Position numbers and translations under genes: made by a program. From NCBI GenBank assembly GCA_947283485.1, contig CAMYOU010000002.1, forward strand, positions 1 through 64,000: 64,000 nucleotides of DNA, given 5' to 3'. This DNA is from an uncultured Peptostreptococcaceae bacterium. Lineage in GTDB: Bacteria > Bacillota > Clostridia > Tissierellales > Peptoniphilaceae. Positions 53,631 through 62,001 of this stretch are shown one piece after another (the stretch's first letter is position 1; each line of letters begins with the position of its first letter). Under the pieces are notes generated by a model that saw only the letters and a list, made by a program, of their open reading frames with translations, was not told where the DNA came from and made no database searches.

Positions 53631-54743
53631 ATGAAAATCGGTATTGTGAAAGAATTAAAAGATCACGAATTTCGTGTTGCCGCAACGCCGTCTGCCGTCG
53701 AGCTTTTGACGCGTGCAGGACACGAAGTCTATTTTGAAACCGGCGCCGGACTCGGTGTCAATATGGATGACACGATGTATGAAAAAGCGGGTGCGAAGAT
53801 CGTTGACGACGCACACGCGATCTGGGCGACAGCGGACATGATCTATAAAGTCAAAGAGCCGATCGCAAGTGAACGTTCCCTCTTGAGGAAAAATCAAATC
53901 GTCTTTTCCTATCTCCACTTTGCAGCCGATGAGGCCCTTGTCGATGCCTTTGTTAAGAGCGGAGCCATCGGCATTGCATACGAAACCATCGAGAAGAACG
54001 GTAAACTCCCCCTCCTCAAACCCATGAGTGAGATCGGCGGATGCATGGCAATCCAAGAAGGTGCGGTCTTGCTTTCCAAAAATGGCGGAGGGAAAGGCGT
54101 CCTGCTCCAAGGTCTTCCCGGTGTACCGCCGGCTCACGTCGTCGTCGTCGGTGGCGGTGTCGCAGGTACGGGTGCAATTCGTACCGCAGTCGGTATCGGT
54201 GCGCGCGTCACGGTGCTCGACAACAATGTCGATCGACTTGCAAAGCTTGCCGATATTTTCGGTTCGCGACTTGAGACACTCTATTCCACCCCGTTAAACC
54301 TCAAGAAAGTGATTCGCGAAGCCGATCTCGTCGTCGGTGCCGTCCTCATTACCGGCGGTCGCACGCCGAAACTCATCACGGAAGAAATGGTCGCATCGAT
54401 GGAAGAAGGCAGCGTCATCGTCGATATCGCGATCGACCAGGGCGGCTGTGTCGAGACCATGGATCATCCGACCACACACTCCGATCCGACCTATATTCGC
54501 CACGGCGTCATCCACTACGCCGTCGCCAATATTCCCGGCATCGTCTCCGATGCAGCGAGCCAAGCACTCTCCAATGTCACCGCCCCCTATGCGCTACGCA
54601 TTGCAAACCAAGGTTGGAAAGACGGTGCAAAGAACGATCCCGAAATCAAAAAAGGCATCAATATCGCAGACGGCAAAATCGTCTACAAGGCCGTCGCCGA
54701 TGCATTCGGCTATGAATATACGCCGATTGAAAATTTGATCTAA
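53631..54743 (+). CDS. ald: Alanine dehydrogenase
   Basis: NAD-dependent reversible deamination of alanine to pyruvate and ammonia. The 370 residues match Ald: MKIGIVKELKDHEFRVAATPSAVELL, KVKEPIASE with the substrate Lys, YLHFAADEALVDAF, KPMSEIGGCMAIQEGA, and the NAD loop VVVGGGVAGTGA near residue 170. VDIAIDQGGCVETMDHPTTHSDP and the C-terminal HYAVANIPGIVS are intact. It links amino-acid breakdown to PFOR. Own promoter and terminator; divergent from the glycogen operon. Confidence 0.98.
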   Translation: MKIGIVKELKDHEFRVAATPSAVELLTRAGHEVYFETGAGLGVNMDDTMYEKAGAKIVDDAHAIWATADMIYKVKEPIASERSLLRKNQIVFSYLHFAADEALVDAFVKSGAIGIAYETIEKNGKLPLLKPMSEIGGCMAIQEGAVLLSKNGGGKGVLLQGLPGVPPAHVVVVGGGVAGTGAIRTAVGIGARVTVLDNNVDRLAKLADIFGSRLETLYSTPLNLKKVIREADLVVGAVLITGGRTPKLITEEMVASMEEGSVIVDIAIDQGGCVETMDHPTTHSDPTYIRHGVIHYAVANIPGIVSDAASQALSNVTAPYALRIANQGWKDGAKNDPEIKKGINIADGKIVYKAVADAFGYEYTPIENLI

Positions 54744-54744
54744 C

Positions 54745-54782
54745 AAAAAACTCCTCTTCCAATCGGTAGAGGAGTTTTTTTA
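54745..54782 (+). terminator. Terminator after ald
   Basis: AAAAAACTCCTCT...AGAGGAGTTTTTTT, a strong stem three bases after the ald stop. The A run on its left lets it also stop minus-strand transcripts from the 54812 gene. Confidence 0.9.
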
Positions 54783-54811
54783 TTCCATGCTAACGGGTTG
54801 TCTTGCATCTA

Positions 54812-55153
54812 CTAGCTCCGCGTTCGTCGATACTCAAGCATGCCTTTGATCAAAAAATCGATCCCGACTGCAGCGGGAAAAGCATAGAAAATCCAATTTC
54901 CTTTGATCGCATCGGAAGCGTACAGAAACCAAAGAAGTAGATAGACATTGAATAAAATAGGACCGGCTTTGCGCGGCGCATCGGAAAGATCAATCTGAAA
55001 GATCTTGAGAAACGCAAGTACGCTTCCTGCCAACAGTAGAATGATCGCCGGTACATAGAAATCGATCAGTCTAAAAGATAGCGCACCGAGTGCACTCAAG
55101 GTCAATAAAGTGATGATACAGACATACAATGCAAATTCTTTTTTTCGCTGCAT
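54812..55153 (-). CDS. Small uncharacterised membrane protein
   Basis: A 113-residue protein with four hydrophobic segments (about 7-27, 31-50, 64-79 and 83-100), a basic start MQRKKEF and a basic end EYRRTRS. No family could be recognised. GGGAGG at good spacing fixes the ATG at 55153, although an open frame extends 37 codons upstream. It lies 144 bases after the candidate anti-sigma gene and may belong to the same transcript. The gap shows no terminator. Confidence 0.75.
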   Translation of the reverse strand: MQRKKEFALYVCIITLLTLSALGALSFRLIDFYVPAIILLLAGSVLAFLKIFQIDLSDAPRKAGPILFNVYLLLWFLYASDAIKGNWIFYAFPAAVGIDFLIKGMLEYRRTRS

Positions 55154-55297
55154 GTTTTCCTCCCTCTGCTCTTTCCTTTGCTCTTGCGAAATCAAAATTC
55201 CGCTTTTTATTCTGTTCACGAACCCGCCCCGCCGTTTCCATTTGTCCTCTATCAGTCTTCGCAATGCTTCCGCAATAGACTGTTTTCTACAAATTTT

Positions 55298-56017
55298 TTA
55301 TTCTGCACCCCGTGCGTTTTCGAAAGTTCTCTGAACCAAATTTGCGTAATTCATCAGTTCATCGATTGCCATCCTCGCCCCCATCATAAACTGATCTCCC
55401 GTCGACTCGTCCTCCCATAGAATGACCGTCGTCTGTGACCGATCTTTCGGAATCAAGAGATGCGCGTCTTGTCCGCGGATGATGATCCTCCGTCCAAAAA
55501 CATCGTCTCCATAATCGTATCGTTCTTTAAACCCGTCTCCACACTGCGTATATCGAAAATAAAATTCTTCGCCTTCTGCATTCTTGTAAATCCGTACGAG
55601 AGAAACGTCATATTTTTCCTCATCCGCCAAGGTGTATCCCGGAGGATTCCGCCACTTGCCATCGGGCAATGCTCGGTCTTCCGGTTCTCCGAATTTCGTG
55701 GTTATTTGAATTGCTCCGAAATCTTTCGTGATCACTCCGTTTTTATGCGCAAAGACATGCTCAAAGACCGGAATACATAGAAAAGCAAAGAGACAGAGAA
55801 TCTCTGCAAGCATTGCCATACGTTTGAAAGATGGCATTGAAAAAAACTCTTTCCACCGGGACGGATGGTCTTCCGTAGAAGCTTCGCTATTCAAATTTGC
55901 ATCCACGCTTGTGGATGAACTGAATGCCCGCTCATTGACACTGTCGTACAACTCCGTCTCCGCCGACGTCATGAGTAAATCTCGGATCATTTGATCCAAT
56001 TGATCCTCCCGATTCAC
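55298..56017 (-). CDS. Single-span membrane protein, candidate anti-sigma factor
   Basis: A 239-residue protein that overlaps the end of the sigma-factor gene by four bases. Residues 1-60 are cytoplasmic, acidic and Ser-rich; one membrane helix lies at about 67-88 (MAMLAEILCLFAFLCIPVFEHVF). The remaining 150 residues are outside and rich in beta-type sequence, Tyr and Asp, loosely like DUF4367 sensor domains. The HxxxCxxC zinc anti-sigma motif is missing. The role as anti-sigma is inferred from gene order and topology only. Confidence 0.7.
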   Translation of the reverse strand: MNREDQLDQMIRDLLMTSAETELYDSVNERAFSSSTSVDANLNSEASTEDHPSRWKEFFSMPSFKRMAMLAEILCLFAFLCIPVFEHVFAHKNGVITKDFGAIQITTKFGEPEDRALPDGKWRNPPGYTLADEEKYDVSLVRIYKNAEGEEFYFRYTQCGDGFKERYDYGDDVFGRRIIIRGQDAHLLIPKDRSQTTVILWEDESTGDQFMMGARMAIDELMNYANLVQRTFENARGAE

Positions 56018-56562
56018 AGGTATCCCTCCTCTTCTAAAATTTCGCGCAGTATCGACCTCGCTCTGGTAATGCGCATACTCACCGCCGACGGTGAGACCTT
56101 CTGTATGTTTGCAATTTCTCTTTCTGTGTACCCCAGAACAAAACGAAGTTCCAAAGTTTCTCGCATCGTGCTCGGTAATTGCCGGATCAGTTCGACCAGC
56201 GTTCTCTCGACATCAAAGTTTTCTTCCCGACTCTTTTGCAATGCGACTTGATCCATAAAGGACGTCAGCGTGTCTTCGTCATCGATCTCTGTCCATTTCT
56301 TGTGGAGACGCAATCGATCAATGCAGGCGTGTTTCACGGCGACAATGAGATACCCTCGTCGATGATTGTCACTCACGCGTTCAATGAGATCCGTACGCTC
56401 GGCAAGCCGCAAAAAGACATCATGGATCGCGTCTTCCGCCTCCATGTCGGATGCAAAATAACGCCGTGCAGTAGCAAGCAGCGAAGCGCGATGATCGCGG
56501 TACAATCCGCATAAGAGGTTCCGTGTTTCTTCATTCAATTGGTTTGTGATCGATTGATTCAT
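56014..56562 (-). CDS. ECF-type sigma-70 family factor
   Basis: A 182-residue sigma factor with region 2 (about 20-85, ATARRYFASDMEAEDAIHDVFLRL) and region 4 (about 125-180, LPSTMRETLELRFVLGYTEREIANI). Region 3 is missing, as expected for ECF factors. It should direct RNA polymerase to a small stress or envelope regulon. ATG at 56562 is used, with AAGGA ten bases upstream; 20 upstream codons are not conserved. Its stop overlaps the next gene as ATGA. Confidence 0.92.
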   Translation of the reverse strand: MNQSITNQLNEETRNLLCGLYRDHRASLLATARRYFASDMEAEDAIHDVFLRLAERTDLIERVSDNHRRGYLIVAVKHACIDRLRLHKKWTEIDDEDTLTSFMDQVALQKSREENFDVERTLVELIRQLPSTMRETLELRFVLGYTEREIANIQKVSPSAVSMRITRARSILREILEEEGYL

Positions 56563-56587
56563 CTCATTGCATTCCTTTTTTCCATTC

Positions 56588-56605
56588 GAACGGTTTCTAT
56601 CGTTC
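56588..56605. repeat. Inverted repeat ahead of the sigma factor gene
   Basis: GAACG-8 bases-CGTTC (56588-56592 and 56601-56605), 26-43 bases upstream of the sigma gene start, in the likely leader. It may be an operator or a leader hairpin. Confidence 0.35.
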
Positions 56606-56715
56606 AATGATTGGTAAATCATCTACAGGCCTTTGCCTAGTCTGCTACAAACTTTGTCTTGATTTTTGTTTCGCCCTCTATCTATAGAACGACCCGGCAA
56701 CCTTTTTTCACACGT

Positions 56716-56744
56716 AAAAAGGACATCCAACTGGATGTCCTTTT
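56716..56744 (-). terminator. Terminator after ybaK
   Basis: AAAAAGGACATCC-AACT-GGATGTCCTTTT, a perfect stem directly after the ybaK stop on the minus strand. Confidence 0.9.
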
Positions 56745-56745
56745 G

Positions 56746-57210
56746 CTACTCTGTCATATCAACCAAAACCGCGTGGCTTGCACGTAAAAAATCTTCGACT
56801 TTCATGGAAACCTGCACGCCGACTTTCCCGCCGGAGACATAGATTTCATCGATGAGCGCGATGTCCTCCTGTACGTATTTCGGCAGTTCCTTCTTCATGG
56901 CAAAAGGAGAACAACCGCCGTGTACATAGCCCGTGAGAGGCAGCAAATCTTTTTGATGAAGCATCGTGATCTTTTTTTCATTGATGGCACGTGCCAGTTT
57001 CTTAAGATGAATTTCATTCTCCACCGGTACGATGGCGACGAATGGCTCATCTCCTTCCAATACCAGTGTCTTATAGACGTTTTCGGGATTGATGCCGACT
57101 TTTTTGGCGACGGATACGCCGTCGATCTTTCCGTCTTTGGTGTCGTATGTGTGTACTTCATAATGAATCCCTAATGTGTCGAGATATCGCATTGCATTGG
57201 TCTTTTCCAT
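56746..57210 (-). CDS. ybaK: Cys-tRNA(Pro)/Cys-tRNA(Cys) deacylase YbaK/EbsC
   Basis: A 154-residue trans-editing protein that hydrolyses mischarged Cys-tRNA(Pro). The family blocks are TKDGKIDGVSVAKKVGINPENVYKTLV with the catalytic Lys (in VYKTLV), VPVENEIHLKKLARA, and GYVHGGCSPFAMKK with the GG/SPFG-like loop. AAGGAG before the ATG. Single-gene unit between the sigma factor and tRNA-Val. Confidence 0.94.
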   Translation of the reverse strand: MEKTNAMRYLDTLGIHYEVHTYDTKDGKIDGVSVAKKVGINPENVYKTLVLEGDEPFVAIVPVENEIHLKKLARAINEKKITMLHQKDLLPLTGYVHGGCSPFAMKKELPKYVQEDIALIDEIYVSGGKVGVQVSMKVEDFLRASHAVLVDMTE

Positions 57211-57235
57211 TTCTCTCTCCTTCTTTCTACAAATG

Positions 57236-57260
57236 AAAAAGACCGGATTTCCCGGTCTTT
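57236..57260 (-). terminator. Terminator after tRNA-Val
   Basis: GACCGG/CCGGTC stem followed on the minus strand by a U run (A run 57236-57240), directly after the CCA end of the tRNA. Confidence 0.85.
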
Positions 57261-57335
57261 GGTGGGCAGTACTGGGCTCGAACCAGCGACCTCCACGATG
57301 TCAACGTGGCGCTCTACCAACTGAGCTAACTTCCC
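57260..57335 (-). tRNA. tRNA-Val (anticodon GAC)
   Basis: A 76-base tRNA with encoded CCA. D arm TAGCTCAGTTGGTAGAGC, anticodon arm CCACG-TTGACAT-CGTGG giving anticodon GAC (reads GUC/GUU), and T arm GCTGG-TTCGAGC-CCAGT are clear. The acceptor stem GGGAAGT/ACTGCCC has six pairs and one A4-G69 mismatch. Isolated gene with its own promoter. Confidence 0.95.
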
Positions 57336-57348
57336 AAACACCCTACGT

Positions 57349-57377
57349 ATTATACCATGGGTGTTTCATATTCGCAA
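57349..57377 (-). promoter_or_regulatory. Promoter of tRNA-Val
   Basis: Minus strand TTGCGA (57377-57372), 17 bases, TATAAT (57354-57349) preceded by TGG. The start would fall about seven bases before the mature tRNA 5' end. Confidence 0.8.
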
Positions 57378-57382
57378 GTTTT

Positions 57383-57652
57383 TTATAAAAGATCCTTTTC
57401 GTCGGGATGTTTTTCAAACCACTTTTCCGCATAGGAGCATGTCGGAATGATCTTCAACCCCTCTTTACGCGCTTCGTCCGCTACGGATCGAACCAGCTTG
57501 GATGCAAGACCCTGCCCCGCATATTCCTCATGGACGACGGTGTGATCGATCTCTATAACATTCCCGTTGTTCTCTTGATACGTGATGTATCCCATGACTT
57601 CGCCGTTCTCGTTTTTTACCGAATGTCGACCTTTGCATTTTTCGATCTGCAT
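57383..57652 (-). CDS. Small GNAT-like N-acetyltransferase (YjdJ type)
   Basis: An 89-residue protein of the short N-acetyltransferase group. It keeps the core YITYQENNGNVIEIDHTVV, the acetyl-CoA loop EEYAGQGLASKLV and the C-terminal PTCSYAEKWFEKHPD. It lacks most of the usual GNAT N-terminal strands. The substrate is unknown. AAGGAG seven bases upstream supports ATG 57652. Confidence 0.9.
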   Translation of the reverse strand: MQIEKCKGRHSVKNENGEVMGYITYQENNGNVIEIDHTVVHEEYAGQGLASKLVRSVADEARKEGLKIIPTCSYAEKWFEKHPDEKDLL

Positions 57653-57714
57653 GTTTCGTCTCCTTTCTCTTCTTCCCATCTATTATGTTCCCATTCGATC
57701 CTTTTTTCTAACAC

Positions 57715-57741
57715 AAAAGAGCGGGTCATGCCCGCCCTTTT
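57715..57741 (-). terminator. Terminator after nifJ
   Basis: AAAAGAGCGGG-TCATG-CCCGCCCTTTT stem, 26 bases past the nifJ stop on the minus strand; nearly symmetrical. Confidence 0.85.
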
Positions 57742-57766
57742 GATCTTCATGTGATTTTCTATCCGA

Positions 57767-60700
57767 TTAGAATACTTGTTTTTCTGCCATTGCGACGTAG
57801 GATTCGTAGCGTGCCTTTGCGTCGTTTTCGGCTTTCTCAAACAGTGCTGCGCTGATTTCGGGGAACGATCTCTTGAGGGACGTGTAGCGAACTTCTTCCG
57901 CAATGAAGTCTTGGAAGGATTCGGTCGGTTCCTTGGAATCAAGGACGAAGGGGTTCTTGCCTTGTTCCTTGAGTCTGGGATCGTATCTCCAGAGGTGCCA
58001 GTAGCCTGCCTCTACAGCTTTCTTCATACGTTTCGAACTGCCGCCCATGCCGCCGCGAATACCGTGGTTGATGCACGGAGAGTATGCGATGACGAGGGAC
58101 GGTCCGTTGTAGGACTCAGCTTCATGAAGAGCCTTGAGGGTTTGGTTCATATTCGCGCCCATTGCGATCTGTGCGACATATACGTAACCATAGGTCGATT
58201 GCATAAGACCGAGGTCTTTCTTACGAACTCTCTTGCCGGCTGCTGCGAATTTTGCAACGGCTGCGGTCGGGGTCGATTTCGAAGATTGTCCGCCGGTGTT
58301 GGAGTAAACTTCGGTATCCATGACGAAGATGTTGATATCTTCATCGGATGCGAGAACGTGGTCAAGTCCGCCGTATCCGATATCGTATGCCCATCCGTCG
58401 CCGCCGAATACCCATACGCTTCTCTTCAAGAGGAATTCTTTGAGTTCAGCGATCTTCGCAACGATTTCGTCAGCTTCTTTGTTGCCGACTTTCTTGTCGA
58501 GGATCTCCAAGATGTCTGCAGTTGCAACTTTGGATGCTTTTGCATCATGCATGCTGTCGATCCAAGCCTTGAAGAGTTCCGTGTTCTTGTCACCAAGGTT
58601 GAGCGCAATGTATGCGTTCATGAGGTTTTGGAGACGCAGACGACGGTTCTTTAATGCCATGGCCATACCATAGCCGTACTCGGCGTTGTCCTCGAAGAGG
58701 GAGCTTGCCCAGCTCGGTCCGTGTCCTTCCGCATTCGTGCAGAACGGAGTCGACGGTGCGCTGCCGCCCCAAATGGACGAGCAACCGGTTGCGTTTGCAA
58801 CCATCATTCTGTCGCCGAAGAGTTGCGTGATGAGTTTGACATACGGAGTCTCGCCGCAACCTGCGCATGCGCCGGAGAATTCGATGAGCGGTTGTTTGAA
58901 TTGGCTGCCCTTGACGGTCGTATCTGCAAGGAGGTCTTCCTTGTATCCGACGGTCTTGTGTGCATATTCCCAATTCTCTTTTTGCTCGTTGAATTCTTTT
59001 TCGAACGGGCTCATGACAAGTGCTTTTTGTTTTGCCGGGCAGACATCTGCACAGTTACCGCAGCCCGTGCAGTCCATGGGATCTACTTGGATGCGGAAAG
59101 ACATACCTTCAAGTCCCTTGCCGACAGCTTTCTTACCGACAAAGCCTTCCGGTGCATTTGCCATCTCTTCTTCCGTAGCAAGGAACGGACGAATGGTTGC
59201 ATGCGGGCAAACAAGTGCGCATTGGTTACATTGAATGCAGTTGTCGGGAATCCATTCCGGAACGCGAAGTGCGATGCAGCGTTTCTCGTATGCGGTCGTG
59301 CCTTGCGGGAATTCACCGTTTTCACGATCGACAAATGCCGATACGGGGAGATCGTCGCCGCGTTGTGCGTTCATGACGTCTGCAATGTTCTTCACGAAAT
59401 CAGTACGTTCGCCTTTGTCTTTTGCTTCATCCTTGAGGTCCTTCCACTCAGGTTTGACTTCGATCTCGACAAGTGCATTGATGCCTGCGTCGACAGCAGC
59501 CCAGTTCATGCGAACAACGTCTTCGCCCTTCTTGCCGTACGTCTTTTCGATGGACTCTTTGAGTTTCTTGGTTGCTTCTTCGATCGGAAGTACGCCGGAG
59601 AGTTTGAAGAATGCTGATTGCATAACCATATTGGTTCTGCCGCCGAGTCCGATTACGCCTGCAATCTTCGATGCGTTGATGATATAGAACTTCGCTTCCG
59701 CTTCTGCGAGTTCTCTCTTGAGATTGTTCGGCAGATGCTCTTCGAGTTCGTCTTTCTCCCAAATGGTATTGAGGAGGAAGGTACCGCCCTTCTTGAGGCC
59801 TTTGAGAAGGTCGAAGTCGAATACATAGGATTGTTTCGAGCAGGAGATGAAGTCCGGTTGTGTGATGAGATAGGTCGAACGGATGGGTTCGTGTCCGAAA
59901 CGAAGGTGGGAGATGGTGACGCCGCCCGACTTCTTGGAGTCGTAAGCGAAGTATGCCTGTGCATACATGTCGGTGCCGTCACCGATGATCTTGATTGCGC
60001 TCTTGTTTGCGCCAACCGTACCGTCGGAACCGAATCCCCAGAATTTGCAACGAATGGTGTCTTCGCTCTCGGTGTTGATCATGTCACTGATCTCAAGAGA
60101 TCTCATGGTGACGTCATCTACGATACCGATGGTGAAGTTGTTCTTGGGTTTCTCGTTCTTGAGGCTGTCATAAACAGCTTTGATGTCGGTCGGGGTCGTG
60201 TCTTTCGAACCGAGACCGTAGATGCCGCCTACGATAACGGGGCGATCATTCTCTTCATAATATGCGTTTTTAACGTCGAGGTAGAGCGGTTGTCCCTCTG
60301 CGCCTTTTTCTTTGGTGCGGTCGAGGACAGCGATCTTCTTGACGGATTTCGGCATTTCTTTGAGGAAGTGTTCGATTGAGAACGGGCGATATAGGTGAAC
60401 TTTGAGTAGACCGACTTTCTCGCCTTTTGCGCTCAAATAATCGACGACTTCTTCGATGGTCTCGGTAACGGAGCCCATTGCAATAATGACACGGTCAGCG
60501 TCCGGCGCACCATAGTAGTTGAACAGACCGTATTTGCGCCCGGTGATCTCGCTCATCTTTTCCATGTACTCTTCAACAATGCCCGGAACGGCATCATAGT
60601 ACGGGTTCGATGCTTCCATTGCTTGGAAGTAGATGTCGGGGTTCTGTGCGGTACCCATGGTCTTCGGAGCCGAAGGTCTTAATGCCTTGTCACGGAAACG

Positions 60701-61309
60701 TGCAAGTGCATCGTAGTCAACGAGATCTCTCAAAGACTCATGATCCATGACTTCGACTTTTTGAATTTCGTGGCTCGTGCGGAAACCGTCGAAGAAATGG
60801 AGGAACGGAACTTCGGCTTTGAGTGCTGCAAGATGGGCAACACTGCCGATGTCCATAACTTCTTGTACGGAGCCGGATGCAAGCATTGCAAAACCGGTTG
60901 CTCTTGCAGCCATGACGTCCTGATGGTCACCGAAGATGGAGAGTGCATGTGTCGAAAGCGCACGTGCGGAAACGTGGAAGACACCCGGAAGGTGTTCGCC
61001 CGCGATTTTGTACATATTCGGGATCATGAGTAACAGACCTTGAGAAGCGGTAAACGTCGTCGTCAGTGCGCCGCTTACAAGCGATCCGTGAACGGCACCT
61101 GCGGCGCCTGCCTCGGATTGCAACTCGGTAACCATTACTTCATCACCGAAAAGGTTCTTCATGCCATGAGCAGCCCATTCATCCACATGTTCCGCCATCG
61201 GGGACGACGGAGTGATGGGATAGATCGCAGCTACATCGGTAAACGCGTACGCTACGTGAGCGGCCGCTTGGTTACCGTCCATGGTCTTCATTAACTTTGC
61301 CATAGTCAT
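57767..61309 (-). CDS. nifJ: Pyruvate:ferredoxin (flavodoxin) oxidoreductase
   Basis: Oxidises pyruvate to acetyl-CoA and CO2 while reducing ferredoxin; the key step of anaerobic pyruvate use. It is a single-chain enzyme of 1180 residues. The N-terminal domain I has TDVAAIYPITPSSPMAEHVDEW and the ELQSEAGAAGAVHG region. A ferredoxin insert carries two 4Fe-4S motifs, CIQCNQCALVCP near residue 690 and CTGCGNCADVCP near 750. The thiamine-diphosphate domain has CAGCGETPYVK near 816 and GGDGWAYDIGYGG near 960. AGGGAGG before the ATG. Single-gene unit with a strong promoter. Confidence 0.98.
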   Translation of the reverse strand: MTMAKLMKTMDGNQAAAHVAYAFTDVAAIYPITPSSPMAEHVDEWAAHGMKNLFGDEVMVTELQSEAGAAGAVHGSLVSGALTTTFTASQGLLLMIPNMYKIAGEHLPGVFHVSARALSTHALSIFGDHQDVMAARATGFAMLASGSVQEVMDIGSVAHLAALKAEVPFLHFFDGFRTSHEIQKVEVMDHESLRDLVDYDALARFRDKALRPSAPKTMGTAQNPDIYFQAMEASNPYYDAVPGIVEEYMEKMSEITGRKYGLFNYYGAPDADRVIIAMGSVTETIEEVVDYLSAKGEKVGLLKVHLYRPFSIEHFLKEMPKSVKKIAVLDRTKEKGAEGQPLYLDVKNAYYEENDRPVIVGGIYGLGSKDTTPTDIKAVYDSLKNEKPKNNFTIGIVDDVTMRSLEISDMINTESEDTIRCKFWGFGSDGTVGANKSAIKIIGDGTDMYAQAYFAYDSKKSGGVTISHLRFGHEPIRSTYLITQPDFISCSKQSYVFDFDLLKGLKKGGTFLLNTIWEKDELEEHLPNNLKRELAEAEAKFYIINASKIAGVIGLGGRTNMVMQSAFFKLSGVLPIEEATKKLKESIEKTYGKKGEDVVRMNWAAVDAGINALVEIEVKPEWKDLKDEAKDKGERTDFVKNIADVMNAQRGDDLPVSAFVDRENGEFPQGTTAYEKRCIALRVPEWIPDNCIQCNQCALVCPHATIRPFLATEEEMANAPEGFVGKKAVGKGLEGMSFRIQVDPMDCTGCGNCADVCPAKQKALVMSPFEKEFNEQKENWEYAHKTVGYKEDLLADTTVKGSQFKQPLIEFSGACAGCGETPYVKLITQLFGDRMMVANATGCSSIWGGSAPSTPFCTNAEGHGPSWASSLFEDNAEYGYGMAMALKNRRLRLQNLMNAYIALNLGDKNTELFKAWIDSMHDAKASKVATADILEILDKKVGNKEADEIVAKIAELKEFLLKRSVWVFGGDGWAYDIGYGGLDHVLASDEDINIFVMDTEVYSNTGGQSSKSTPTAAVAKFAAAGKRVRKKDLGLMQSTYGYVYVAQIAMGANMNQTLKALHEAESYNGPSLVIAYSPCINHGIRGGMGGSSKRMKKAVEAGYWHLWRYDPRLKEQGKNPFVLDSKEPTESFQDFIAEEVRYTSLKRSFPEISAALFEKAENDAKARYESYVAMAEKQVF

Positions 61310-61339
61310 TTGACCTCCCTTTACACCTCATAGTTGTGA

Positions 61340-61358
61340 TTGCATCTATCAAATGCAA
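61340..61358. repeat. Inverted repeat in the nifJ leader
   Basis: Perfect TTGCAT-7 bases-ATGCAA, lying about 10-28 bases downstream of the predicted nifJ transcription start. The position suits a repressor operator. A TTGTGA directly beside it (61334-61339) is a partial Rex-like half-site. Confidence 0.45.
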
Positions 61359-61373
61359 CTGTTGCCACTATTG

Positions 61374-61402
61374 AGTATACAAAAACCATTTCCCAATGTC
61401 AA
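61374..61402 (-). promoter_or_regulatory. Promoter of nifJ
   Basis: Minus strand TTGACA (61402-61397), 17 bases, TATACT (61379-61374): a near-consensus housekeeping promoter, and the only one here with a perfect TTGACA. Confidence 0.85.
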
Positions 61403-61446
61403 TGAAAGTAGCTTCGACTTACTGAAAAATACACACTTTTCCGCGT

Positions 61447-62001
61447 TTATACTTCAATGGAAAGAAGAAGTTCGCGTCTTAGTTTTTGTGTAATTTCCGC
61501 GCCATGAAGATTTTCCACCAAAGCCAATGCGAAATCGATTGCCCGCGAAGGGCCTTCCGCCGTAATGATATTTTCGTCTTGTACGACACGTCCGCCGACA
61601 TAAATTCCGTCCAGTCCCTTCTCACAGCCCGGATATACCGTAAATTTCTTTCCTGTAAGAATCCCGAAGTGGTCAAGCACCGTCGGTGCGGCGCAAATGG
61701 CGGCAACCGTCTTCTTCGCGTCGTAATGCGCACGCAAAATCTCGCCTACGCGCGAGGATGCCGAGAGACATTTCGCGCCGGGTAGTCCGCCTGGCAAAAA
61801 GACGACATCGAAGAGTTCATCGATCTCATCAGTCGTCCGATCTGCTTCAATGACAATGCCATGCGATCCGACAACTCTTTTCTCGCGCGCATCCGCCGCG
61901 ATGACCACTTCCGTTCCCGCGCGTCTTAAAAAATCAACGGGTGTGACCGCTTCCATTTCCTCAAATCCTTCCTTCGGAAGAATCAACAGTGCTTTTTTCA
62001 T
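61447..62001 (-). CDS. DJ-1/PfpI-family protein (YajL-like)
   Basis: A 184-residue protein of the DJ-1/ThiJ group. The conserved Glu16 lies in EGFEEMEAVTPVD, the reactive Cys103 in the nucleophile elbow AAICAAPTVL, and FLPGGLPGAKCL precedes it. Family members act as chaperones, glyoxalases or deglycases; which applies is unclear. The ATG follows AAAGGAG and lies 41 bases inside the end of aroQ, so it is read from the aro transcript. Confidence 0.93.
   Translation of the reverse strand: MKKALLILPKEGFEEMEAVTPVDFLRRAGTEVVIAADAREKRVVGSHGIVIEADRTTDEIDELFDVVFLPGGLPGAKCLSASSRVGEILRAHYDAKKTVAAICAAPTVLDHFGILTGKKFTVYPGCEKGLDGIYVGGRVVQDENIITAEGPSRAIDFALALVENLHGAEITQKLRRELLLSIEV

Noticed and set aside
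58721..59617. 298-codon open frame antisense to nifJ
   Set aside because: Cys/Phe/Val-rich shadow translation with no start signal; nifJ is unambiguous on the other strand.
61334..61352. Rex operator TTGTGA...TATCAA
   Set aside because: The second half-site does not mirror the first; only the overlapping TTGCAT/ATGCAA repeat is perfect.
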